A model generated the notes under the pieces. It saw only the letters and a list, made by a program, of their open reading frames with translations. It ran no database searches and was not told the origin of the DNA. 33,947 bases of DNA from Candidatus Saccharimonadota bacterium (GTDB lineage: Bacteria; Patescibacteriota; Saccharimonadia; Saccharimonadales; Saccharimonadaceae). Positions within the stretch are counted from its first letter, which is position 1; each line of letters starts with the position of its first letter. The stretch is from assembly GCA_017516075.1 (NCBI GenBank), contig JAFWDS010000034.1, positions 1 through 33,947 of the forward strand. Reading direction: 5' to 3'. A program made the position numbers and the translations under genes. Positions 21,290 through 30,600 of the stretch are shown here, piece after piece.

Positions 21290-21444
21290 AGTATATCTGT
21301 TATAAACGAACCAGACCTTTTCACCAGAGGTCAAATCCTTTTCTATCAAGGTTCTAACTTCGTTTACAATTCTGCACCAAGTCCTTCGGACTTGCATTAA
21401 AAAGCAGGACTCGGTTCTCGCTTCGCTCGAAGCGAGTCCTACCA
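21290..21444. repeat. Hairpin chain upstream of tRNA-Thr, ending in an ACCA-tailed stem
   Basis: Successive hairpins occupy the 21213-21488 spacer: GACCT/AGGTC near 21306-21325, CAAGTCC-TTC-GGACTTG (21378-21394), and AGGACTCG (21406-21413) with CGAGTCCT (21433-21440) followed directly by ACCA (21441-21444). The last has the look of a tRNA acceptor-type stem with CCA, but its parent tRNA is not in the window. An alternative fold of the same bases pairs CTCGCTTC with GAAGCGAG. Confidence 0.5.
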
Positions 21445-21488
21445 TTTTATTTCCATTTATTTTTTATATATGCTATAATATATTCTAT

Positions 21489-21564
21489 GCCGCGATAGCT
21501 CAGTTGGTAGAGCGCATCCATGGTAAGGATGAGGTCACCGGTTCAAACCCGGTTCGCGGCTCCA
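21489..21564 (+). tRNA. tRNA-Thr (anticodon GGT)
   Basis: 76 nt with encoded CCA: acceptor GCCGCGA/TCGCGGC, anticodon stem CATCC/GGATG with loop ATGGTAA, T-arm ACCGG/CCGGT. A TG-C-TATAAT box at 21471-21479 lies 9 nt upstream and a T-run follows. Confidence 0.95.
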
Positions 21565-21573
21565 TTTTTTTAT

Positions 21574-21686
21574 GCCGCGATAGCTCAGTTGCTTGTACGA
21601 GCGCGTAAGCGCAAGTAAAGTTTTAGTCAGCGCATCCATGCGCGTAGCGCATGAGGTCACCGGTTCAAACCCGGTTCGCGGCTCCA
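21574..21686 (+). pseudogene. Remodelled tRNA-Thr copy (tRNA-like, no usable anticodon arm)
   Basis: A 113-nt tandem copy of the preceding tRNA-Thr. The 5' 18 nt and the 3' 36 nt are identical, so the acceptor stem, T-arm and TCCA are intact; the D-stem GCTC/GAGC is kept. The D-loop is changed and about 35 nt are inserted after the D-arm, including GCGC-GTAA-GCGC. The anticodon arm is replaced by a perfect hairpin CATGCGC-GTA-GCGCATG (21637-21653). It cannot decode but could still fold the acceptor/T-arm half. It may be a decaying pseudogene or a maintained tRNA mimic. Confidence 0.75.
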
Positions 21687-21705
21687 TTTTTTTGCCAAGA
21701 AAAAA

Positions 21706-21721
21706 GGCCCCCAAAGGAGCC
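21706..21721 (-). terminator. Terminator of the reverse-strand gene 21722-22273
   Basis: GGCTCC-TTT-GGGGGCC followed by TTTTTT on the reverse strand, immediately after the stop codon. Confidence 0.75.
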
Positions 21722-22273
21722 TTAGACGTACCTCCATTCGTTAAAATCGTAGCGTAGTCCAGTTCTTTTGTGTACGGGTAGTTGTAGATCCATTTCCCGC
21801 ATCATCCTTTGTACGTTTTCGTACTGCTGAATAACTATGACTTTCTTATTTTTGACGAAATAGAAGGTTTGGTTACTCCGTCCATCTCCGTCTCCCCAGG
21901 TTACTCTGAAGACGTTGTTTTCATTTGCTCTGATGATATAGAACTTTTCAGCTCCATATTTGCGAATGTACGGGCGACAGACGAAATCGATGTTTTGTGT
22001 CCCGAGATATCCTAGTACACCTGCGCCGATTGAATTCGGGTCGTGCACCGTCGACAGAAGCAGAAACAGACTGTTATTTCTTTCTGGCAGAATGGCAGGA
22101 ATATCATCAAATATTCTGACGCTCAGGTCGCTTTTGAAGCCACCAAACTCGACTTTCAAATCCGTGCTGACTGGTAAAAAGATTCCATCTGTTTCGTTGT
22201 AGCAATTCCGGAAATAAACTCCATATTTGCCGTCTTTGAGTTTCGGATGCAATCTGATATTGCTGTAAAACAT
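21722..22273 (-). CDS. Protein of unknown function (183 aa)
   Basis: Not recognised. A soluble, aromatic- and Arg/Asn-rich protein without signal peptide or membrane segment. Visible landmarks are IRLHPKLKDGKYGVYFRNCYN at the start, FGGFKSDLSVRIFDDIPAILPE in the middle and FRVTWGDGDGRSNQTFYFVKNKKVIVIQQYENV near the end, a mixed beta-rich pattern. It has a good GGGGGTG ribosome binding site, an extended -10 (TG-C-TATAAT, reverse, about 22310-22318) and its own terminator, so it is an independent, expressed-looking gene. Its leader style matches the two HD-hydrolase genes. Confidence 0.7.
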   Translation of the reverse strand: MFYSNIRLHPKLKDGKYGVYFRNCYNETDGIFLPVSTDLKVEFGGFKSDLSVRIFDDIPAILPERNNSLFLLLSTVHDPNSIGAGVLGYLGTQNIDFVCRPYIRKYGAEKFYIIRANENNVFRVTWGDGDGRSNQTFYFVKNKKVIVIQQYENVQRMMREMDLQLPVHKRTGLRYDFNEWRYV

Positions 22274-22323
22274 CTTTCAACACCCCCTTTTTAATGTGCT
22301 TTGTTATATTATAGCATATTTTA

Positions 22324-22992
22324 TTAATTTTTGCAAGATTTGTGGTCTAGATTATGCTCTCGATTTTTTTCGAGGTGATGGTGATGATGACGAGAGATGT
22401 GTGGAAAAATGAATTCGAGTCCTATTTTGATGATTACTATGGCGATAATGATGCTGATATAGGCTTCTATATCGATGTGGAAAATTAGATAAATGACGGC
22501 CGACAGCAATACCGCAATAGATATCCAGGTATCATTCATAGTTTCTGCGCTGGACGCGATGAGAACTTTGGAATTGACTTTTGTGCCGGTGCTTTTGAGA
22601 TATGCCGCGAGGAGATATTTGGTCGCAATCGAAGCTACTAAAACGATGATGGTTGGAATAGAGTACTCTACTTCTTCTGGAACGAAGATTTTTTCGATAG
22701 ATTCAATAATTATATGTAAACCTACTGCGATGATGACGATGGCAATGATAATGGTGGATATTCGTTCGATCTTTGCTCTATGGTTTGAAAGTTTATGGTG
22801 GCTAGCTAACTTTTCGCAGACGATGATGATTAATCCTGAAACGGAATCAGTTAAGCTGTGGATAGCATCGGAAATTATAGCAATGGAGTTGGACAATAGC
22901 CCCACGATAATGTTGAATACTGCTAGTAAAAAATTTATCGCAATAAAAATATAGCCGGATTGCACTATAGTTTTACTGCGCGATTTTTCCAT
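22324..22992 (-). CDS. Cation diffusion facilitator (CDF) transporter, short form
   Basis: A 222-residue membrane protein with six predicted TM segments. SIAIISDAIHSLTDSVSGL is the CDF TM2 signature with the His-xxx-Asp metal pair. The TM5 counterpart reads SSAETMNDTW, so the usual His or Asp is a Glu (Glu-xxx-Asp). The cytoplasmic C-terminal dimer domain is absent; the chain ends in a short His-rich tail (RHHHHHLEKNREHNLDHKSCKN). Export of Zn, Mn or Fe by proton antiport is the family role; the metal here is uncertain. A TG-C-TAAAAT box lies 6 nt before the ATG, so the mRNA is probably leaderless and divergent from the SDR gene. Confidence 0.88.
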   Translation of the reverse strand: MEKSRSKTIVQSGYIFIAINFLLAVFNIIVGLLSNSIAIISDAIHSLTDSVSGLIIIVCEKLASHHKLSNHRAKIERISTIIIAIVIIAVGLHIIIESIEKIFVPEEVEYSIPTIIVLVASIATKYLLAAYLKSTGTKVNSKVLIASSAETMNDTWISIAVLLSAVIYLIFHIDIEAYISIIIAIVIIKIGLEFIFPHISRHHHHHLEKNREHNLDHKSCKN

Positions 22993-22998
22993 GGTTTT

Positions 22999-23007
22999 AT
23001 TTTAGCA
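22999..23007 (-). promoter_or_regulatory. Extended -10, leaderless promoter of the CDF gene
   Basis: TG-C-TAAAAT on the reverse strand, 6 nt before ATG 22992; only 10 bp separate it from the divergent -10 box at 23018-23023. Confidence 0.65.
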
Positions 23008-23017
23008 TATTTATTGT

Positions 23018-23023
23018 TATAAT
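23018..23023 (+). promoter_or_regulatory. -10 box of the SDR gene
   Basis: TATAAT, with an AAAGGAG ribosome binding site between it and ATG 23046. This gene has a conventional leader, unlike its divergent neighbour. Confidence 0.6.
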
Positions 23024-23045
23024 AGTAAGAAAGAAAGGAGTAAAT

Positions 23046-23807
23046 ATGTTTGATTTGAAAGGTCAAGTTGCTGTTGTGTCTGGAGCATCGTCGGGACTTG
23101 GTCAACAAATGGCTTTGGCATTAGCAAAGCAGGGAGCTAGTCTCGTGATTTTGGCACGACGAAAAGAAAGATTGGAGGAGTTTAAACCAAAGCTCGAAAA
23201 AGCTGGTGCAAAAAAAGTCGTGGCGTACAAATGCGACGTGACAGATTCCAATAACATCAACGATGTTGCTGAGAAAGTTGAGAAAGAATTTGGTAGGGTT
23301 GATATCTTGCTGAATTGCGCCGGTTCTTCCAAAGATAAGGGCGTTTTAGAGATGACTGATGAGGAATGGGATTTTACTATTGCGACGGACGAGACAAGTG
23401 TGTTTAAGATGACTAGAGCTTTTGCGAATGTGATGAAAAAACACAAGTATGGGCGTATTATTAATATCGCTTCGATGTATGGATTGGTGGGTAATACCGA
23501 AATACATACTGTAGCTTATCACGCGTCGAAGGGCGCGGTGGTGAATTTTACTCGGGCCGTAGCCGCCGAGCTGGCACTTGATGGGATTACTTGTAATGCG
23601 ATTTGTCCAGGTTATTTTGAAACTGAGTTAACAAAAGCGGTTTTGGATACTGAGCGGTTCCAGCAATTCGCTAAAACTCATGTGCCAATGGAAAGATATG
23701 GTAAACCTGGCGAACTGGATGCGGCTGTGGTTTTCTTAGCTTCAAAGGAAGCGTCGTATGTGACCGGACTAATCATGCCTGTTGATGGTGGTTATACGTG
23801 TATATAA
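23046..23807 (+). CDS. Short-chain dehydrogenase/reductase (SDR)
   Basis: A classical SDR of 253 residues. The cofactor motif is SGASSGLGQQ (Rossmann TGxxxGxG type); LLNCAG is the NNAG-like motif, a Ser lies in INIASMYG, and the catalytic pair is Tyr158-Lys162 in YHASK. The C-terminal MPVDGGYTCI is typical. ARRKERLEE after the second strand favours NADP(H). Overall similarity is to FabG and gluconate 5-dehydrogenase-like enzymes; the substrate is not decidable. It is followed 15 nt later by rubrerythrin with its own AAAGGAG site, so the two are probably co-transcribed. Confidence 0.9.
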   Translation: MFDLKGQVAVVSGASSGLGQQMALALAKQGASLVILARRKERLEEFKPKLEKAGAKKVVAYKCDVTDSNNINDVAEKVEKEFGRVDILLNCAGSSKDKGVLEMTDEEWDFTIATDETSVFKMTRAFANVMKKHKYGRIINIASMYGLVGNTEIHTVAYHASKGAVVNFTRAVAAELALDGITCNAICPGYFETELTKAVLDTERFQQFAKTHVPMERYGKPGELDAAVVFLASKEASYVTGLIMPVDGGYTCI

Positions 23808-23822
23808 AAGAAAGGAGTAGAA

Positions 23823-24368
23823 ATGAAAACTAAATATAGCGGAACCAAGACCGAGAAAAACTTGGAAACGGCTTTTGCCGGAGAAAGTCAAGCTCGCAAC
23901 AAGTATACCTACTTTGCCTCTAAAGCAAAAAAAGATGGATTTGAACAGATTGCAGCGATTTTTTTAGAGACTGCGGATAACGAAAAAGAGCACGCAAAGA
24001 TTTGGTACAAGGAGCTTCATGGTGGCGCCGTAGAAGACACAGAGACTAATCTAGAGGCGGCGGCCGAGGGTGAAAATTATGAATGGACTGACATGTATGC
24101 TGAATTTGCCAAAACTGCGCGCGAAGAAGGATTTGATGAGTTGGCGGAAAAATTTGAGGAGGTGGCAAAAATCGAAAAGTCACACGAAGAGAGATATCGC
24201 AAGTTGCTTTCAAACGTGAAAGAAAAGAAAGTATTTTCGCGTGATGGTGACGCGATTTGGGTGTGTCGAAACTGCGGGCATATTGTAGTAGGGAAAACTG
24301 CCCCAGAAATTTGTCCGGTGTGTGCGCATCCGCAAGCTTATTTTGAAATAAAAGCGGAGAACTATTAA
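23823..24368 (+). CDS. Rubrerythrin
   Basis: A non-haem di-iron protein that detoxifies hydrogen peroxide. The 181-residue product has the four-helix ferritin-like domain (residues 1-135) with Glu-rich metal segments: [24 protein letters not shown], and [15 protein letters not shown] in the second half. A C-terminal rubredoxin-like domain (about 145-181) has WVCRNCGHI and [12 protein letters not shown] giving the four Cys iron ligands. Position after the SDR gene suggests a shared redox or oxygen-stress transcript. A bidirectional terminator follows. Confidence 0.95.
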   Translation: MKTKYSGTKTEKNLETAFAGESQARNKYTYFASKAKKDGFEQIAAIFLETADNEKEHAKIWYKELHGGAVEDTETNLEAAAEGENYEWTDMYAEFAKTAREEGFDELAEKFEEVAKIEKSHEERYRKLLSNVKEKKVFSRDGDAIWVCRNCGHIVVGKTAPEICPVCAHPQAYFEIKAENY

Positions 24369-24380
24369 AAAATCGCAACA

Positions 24381-24407
24381 AAAATTAGCCCTACGGGGCT
24401 ATTTTTT
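24381..24407. terminator. Bidirectional terminator between rubrerythrin and tRNA-Thr(TGT)
   Basis: AAAATTAGCCC, TACG, GGGCTATTTTTT: GC-rich stem top with A- and T-runs on either side. Confidence 0.8.
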
Positions 24408-24409
24408 GA

Positions 24410-24485
24410 TGGAGCCGTGAGCCAGGCTTGAACTGGCGACCTGCCGCTTACAAGGCGGCTGCTCTACCAACTGAGCTATCACGGC
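24410..24485 (-). tRNA. tRNA-Thr (anticodon TGT)
   Basis: 76 nt on the reverse strand with encoded CCA: acceptor GCCGTGA/TCACGGC, anticodon stem GCCGC/GCGGC with loop CTTGTAA, T-arm GCCAG/CTGGC. An extended -10 TG-G-TATAAT precedes it. No 3'-end copy is seen here. Confidence 0.95.
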
Positions 24486-24546
24486 ATGTAAATATTATAC
24501 CATACTTTATTTGTATAAAAAAACAAAACTATTCGTAAATTAGCAC

Positions 24547-24575
24547 TTGCATAATGAAATCATGTGAACTATAAT
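24547..24575 (+). promoter_or_regulatory. Promoter of the giant surface protein gene
   Basis: TTGCAT (24547-24552), 17-nt spacer, TATAAT (24570-24575). Transcription should start near 24582; a five-codon ORF (ATG 24588 to TAG) lies at the very start of the leader, upstream of the real gene. Confidence 0.7.
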
Positions 24576-24638
24576 GGTTATATATAAATGTGGAGTGAAA
24601 AATAGTGTATTTAGAGAGTAATGTTCTGCGAGGATGCT

Positions 24639-27600
24639 ATGCGAGAGAATAGGAGATTTCGTTCTACTATTTGCTTGTTTTGTTTGAGCATTCTTTGTGC
24701 TTTAGGTTTTTGCTCCAATTCCGTGTTTGCAACTGCAACAGAGAGCACTATTTCCTTAAGCATTTCTTCTGGAAGTCTGTCCGTTTCGTTGCTTGGTGCG
24801 CCTGGTGGAACTTTTGCAAATTCTGGAAATGCTGTTGTTTCAGTTACGACGGATAATTTTACTGGGTATGTTTTGTCAGTAAATACCGGTAGTGGTACTA
24901 GCTTAGTTAGTGAAAACGATGATGAAATCGAATCTATTTCTTCTGCTATTTCCGGTCAAACTTTTTCAACAAATTCTGCCTACACAAATAAATGGGGGTT
25001 TAAGCCTTCTCAATACATTTCGAGCAGCGGAGGTGTAGATACCTTAGTAAGCAATACAGATTATTTACCTGCGCCTTCCGGACAGGGCTTAATTCTCGAT
25101 AAGACTTCTGCCGCAAATAGCGTAGCTAATACTTACACGCTTTCTTTTGGTGTAAAAGTTGATGATACCATGCCAGCTGGCACTTATCAGGGGACATATG
25201 TTTTGACGGCGATAGCTAACTCGATTGTTTATAATATTACTTACGACGACAATGCTTCAAATACGGCAGGCAGTATGCCTTCGCCTAACCCCCAGGCATT
25301 AGAAATTGATGGTGGCACACCAGTAGCGGACAGCTATGGTACGCTTAGTAGTGCTATTCCGACTCTAGCCGATAAGACTTTTGGCGGATGGTGTGATGTG
25401 AGGCCGACCCGTGATCAAACAACTCAAAATGATGAATGTACGGGTACAACTTATGCTGCAGGGGCCGATTATCCAATTGACCAGACGGCTGATGGTGCCA
25501 ATATTACACTTTATGCTATCTGGATTACTGATCCATTTCCGACCGTCTGGAGCCAGATGGGGAAATGTGTATTTACTTCGACTCAAACTGGTTCGAATCC
25601 GGCCACATACGATGGTGATGTTTCGGGCTCCGAGTGTACTGAATATGCTGGTGATGATTATATAGATACGGGTATAGCGCTTTATAGTAATGATAATTAT
25701 CAAAAAGATTATGAGGTGCATTTTACACTTGATTCTTTTAACCCTGGTGGTCAACTAGAGTCTCAGGCGACTATATTTAATGATAAATTATCATCAGCTG
25801 TGACTGCTAGCCCTTATGGTGGGAAGTCTCCTGGTCTGGTTGTGCGTATCACTACTAGTAAAACTTTTGAAATAAAGTCAACTTATGGTGCACCGACTGA
25901 TCACGCAGAAGATAAGATTGTCACCAAAACTCCATATGCTACCGCTTACAATGGTACGGATGTGCGGATTTTTAGAATTGATGGCATTATTTACACTAGT
26001 ATTGATAATGGGCCATTGGTTCAGCTTCAGGATTACACTCCCTTTAATCAGCAGTTTGGTCTTACGGCTTGGTTTGGGGCTTATCCAGATAACGTGAACT
26101 GCACTGAGAACTGTACAGCTGCAAAGCGTTTCATTACGGGTGAACTTAGCAATATGTATATTAAGCTAGGAGATATACCGACTAATAGGCTTCATACGAT
26201 TACATTTGATGGAAATGGCGGAACCCCGGCTACTACTACTCATTTGATTTTGGATGGCGATGCATTGGGTGAGTTGCCCGAGGTAACCAATAGCGGGTGG
26301 TTCTTTGATGGTTGGTGGACTGCGTCGAGCGGTGGACAACAAGTTTCGGCGTCTACTGTGCCAGATGCGACTACGGCCTACTATGCGCATTGGTATAAGT
26401 CAGTGGCTGATGCTCAAATTACTAATACTAGTGTGGGTTTGGCTATAAATGGGACTGAGACTATTACGATTACCAATGCTTCCGATATTGAGCCTTATAC
26501 TTTGTCGTCGAGTGATTCGAATGTGGCTACTGTGAGCCCTGCTGGTGTGATTACGGGTGTAACTAATGGTACGGCTACTATTACGATGACTGGTACGAAG
26601 ACTGGTGATACGCGTACGATAAATGTGACTGTAGGAAGTGTTATTGCGGTTGACTTCGATTCGGACGGTGGTTTGCCAGCGACTTTTCAAGAAAATGTAG
26701 CCGATGGCGGATCGTTTAGCTCTTTGCCGGAGCCAACGAAATCAGGCTATACACTTGAGGGGTGGTATACTGGTACGAATGGTACTGGTACACAGCTAAC
26801 TACTTCTACGGTGTTTACTTCCTCAACTCCTACTCAATACTATGCTTATTGGACGCAGACCGTCTATGTATGTAAGATTGCTACTTCACGTCATAGCGAG
26901 CAGTGCGCACAATCTGGTTCAAATGGTTGTAAGGGTGCCAGCTGGGGGACGAGCACGATTGAATATGGTTATTTAATAAGTGATTCTTCGCCTGTGTCTG
27001 CTGGTGCCGCATATGATTGCGACGTAGACTTTGATGGTACATATGATCCTGATACGGAAAGATTCTACTATTTCGGTTCCGAAAATGGCAACGCTAAGCT
27101 TATCTACTACAAGAATATGGCAAATAACGCAAGTGTTGGTTATAACGATGCTATAGCATTGCTTCCGAATTATGAATTGGATGCTAATAATCCTACTGTT
27201 CCAGTATGGGATAACCCGAATTTGGTAACTTATACTTCTGGTGATTATGCTGGCAAAGCCGCTCGATTCATGACTTATCCTGAAATTTCGAATGGTCTTT
27301 ATACCGGTGGCAATAATCATATAACTCCTTCTGATAGTGAGAGCACGTATTTGTTTGAACAATCGAATTTTGCGACTGCTAATGCGACGGATGGGATTTG
27401 GCTTGAAAAACAACCTAACTTTAATAACAGGATTCAAACTAGATCTCGTCAGCTAACCCATGGTTCAACTTCTGCAAATGCGGCGCGTCCAACCATCGAT
27501 GTGCCGACTCAGTATATAGAGCCATACACTCCTTCGGCTTATAACATTACCTTTAATCCACATAATGAAACTGCTTCTTCGACTGGGACGATTGACGTCG

Positions 27601-30600
27601 GAGACGATCTCACCGATGTCTATCCTGCGAGTGATCCCACTTATACTAATCATCTATTCCAAGGCTGGTTCACGGCGGCTTCTGGTGGTACACAAATATC
27701 CAGTAGCACAGTACCGAGTGGCGATACGGAGTATCATGCGCAGTGGAAGAAGACCGTGGTGCTCGCAACGCTCGCGAGTGATAGTTTCTCGATTCAAGAA
27801 GGGAATACTGCTACGATTAGTGTGACTAATTCTGCTGACCTAGAGCCATATACATTTACCTCTCTTGACACTTCCGTAGCAACTGTTGATTCGTCGACTG
27901 GAGTAATTACTGCGGTTTCGACTGGTACTACTACAATTAATATGGTCGGTACGACATCTGGTGCTACAAAGACAATTAGTGTAACTGTGACGGCTTCTGT
28001 GCCTGCGACTTATACCATTACCTTCAATCCGCACAATGAAACTTCTTCTTGGGATGAGACAATCGATGCTGGTGATGATTTGACTGATGTATATCCAGTA
28101 AGTGATCCTACTTATACCAATCATCTTTTCCAGGGTTGGTTTACAGCTGAGACTGGTGGTACACAAATATCTAGCAGTACTGTACCGAGTAGCACCACGA
28201 CTTATCATGCGCAATGGAAGAAGACTGTAGCGTTGGCTACACTTGGTAATAATAGCCTGTCGATAGAAGAGGGTGATACTGAAACGATTGTAGTGACCAA
28301 CTCGGCAGAACTTGAAGGGTATAGCTTCTCTTCACTTGATACTTCAATAGCTACGGTTGATTCATCCACTGGCATCGTGACCGGTGTGGCGGAGGGAACA
28401 ACTACGGTTCGGATGACTGGTGCTACTTCGGGCGCGACTAAAGATGTCGCCATTACAATAACTCCTGCACAAACAATCGCGACGGTATGTAGATTGGCAG
28501 TGGCTGGGTCACTCCATACTAGTCCAAGTGGTTATTATGGGCAAATTGCCTCGAACACTACTCCACAACCAGGTGATGCTTATGATTGCGACGTAAACGA
28601 CGATGATAATTACAATGCCACAAATGAGCGGTTCTATTATCTAGGTCAGGATGGTAGCAATAATGCTGTACTCGTCGCTTGGAATAGTTATTATAGTGGA
28701 GATTGGGCTCCTGGCACTAGTAGTGACAATAATTATAATTATACAAATGCTCTGGCGCAACTTCCAAGTAATGCCGCTGGTGAGTGGGACCACCCTGGCC
28801 TAATTGAACAAGCAACCGGTAAAGCGGCGAGATTTATGGATTATGATGATGTTGTTTCGGCTTGTGGGGGCATTACTGTCACTGGTAGTGGTGAACCTCT
28901 GAACGCTTGTGATTTCTTGATGGAACACTCTGCTTATGACAGTGGTGGTCGTTCGGCGCTGTGGATTAATCCGGTTGGTAATACCTACTACCGAATTCAT
29001 GCTGGTAGTGGTAACCGTCATGTTGTTACTGTGTCTAACCCAAGTGGTAGTAATAATATGGTTCGTCCAGCCATTGTAGTGCCATATGATTTGATTGAGA
29101 AGTACGTAGCGCCTCGGTATACTGTGACCTTTAATTCAATGGGTGGCTCTAGTGTAAGCGATGCTCATGTTGATCAGAATACGGCGCTAGGCTCTGACTA
29201 TCCATCAACGAATCCTACTAAGGCCGACAATAAATTCTTTGGTTGGTATACGGATACTACTTATGATACTGAGGTGACACCAGAAACTGTAGTGAATGGT
29301 AATGTCACTTACTATGCTAGATGGATTGAAGACACGTCTAGCTTCCCGATTGTGTGGTCGGAAATTAATGAGTGCACCTTTAACAATACATCAAATATTT
29401 CGGGTACTTATTGTACACAACCAAAGAATATTAGATATGTCGACACGAATGTTCAGCTATTCACTTCGACAGATAATAACTATGCTAAGGATTTTGAAAT
29501 TGGCTTTACTATTACTGAGTATAATGTTGCTGATCAAGCACAGTCTCAGGCTACACTAGTTAATTCGAAACTTGAAGCTACAGGTTATCCTGGGTTTGTA
29601 GTTAGAAGAGAAAGTGGCAAAAATAATTTTGAGCTAACGGCAAAATTTGCAGGTACGACCAATAGTCCGATTGGCGGTGATAGCATCACTATCGCTCCTG
29701 AGTCGCTACATCATGTCCGAATTGTCAGGCAAAATAATAAACTATATTATGCTTTGAATGGCGGAGCATTGACTGAATGGTGGGATCTTAGCGGCTTTAG
29801 CACTCGATTTGACACTGAGGTTTGGTTCGGCGCGTCTGCGAATAGTGGTAATGCTCCATGGAGAGGACTAGTAGGCAAGTTGACGGATATGTATGTACGT
29901 CTTGGTACTTATCAGGCACCTAGTACCTATACAATTCAATTTAATCCGAATGGCGGGGAGATTACTTCTGGTAGTGCGTCTGTCGATATTACTCCTGGCG
30001 ATACGATTGGCTCGTTCCCGACGGTATCGCGCACTAACTATACCTTGGTTGGTTGGTATGATAGTAGTGACAATGCGGTCACGACCTCCACGCAGCCAAA
30101 TGGAAGCCAAACCTATCATGCTGTATGGTCGTATAATTCAAGCAAAACTCCTGTAACATTTGATGTGTCGAATGCGGCTGTAACTGGATATGACACAATC
30201 GTAAAGGGCTATGCGCCTTCGATTACGACCTTTAACGAAGCGGATCCAATTAACAATTCAACTTGGGGCGTGGCGAAGAGTACGTATTTAGGTGCTTTGC
30301 AAACCAATTTTGAAACAAATAACTGTATGGCAGTACCGCAGGAAGATTCGCAAATTGACTGGGGCGGTAACCATACTGTAAACTGTTCGAAACCTTCGTC
30401 TTATGACACTGGTATTTCAACTGGTGTGGACGTTTATGAATATGATGTAGCGAATGATACCGTTATTGGCACTGCACTTACCTATACCAAATCCTCTAGT
30501 GGCGTAATTTACAACTTAATTCCTGGACATGATTACTATTGGGAAGACTCAAGTGATAGTACGGTATATGGTGTGATTTCAGCTGTATCATCCGCAAGCG

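Noticed and set aside
24588-24605. Five-codon upstream ORF before the giant gene as a regulatory leader peptide
   Set aside because: It follows the predicted transcript start, but there is no codon bias or alternative hairpin to support attenuation.
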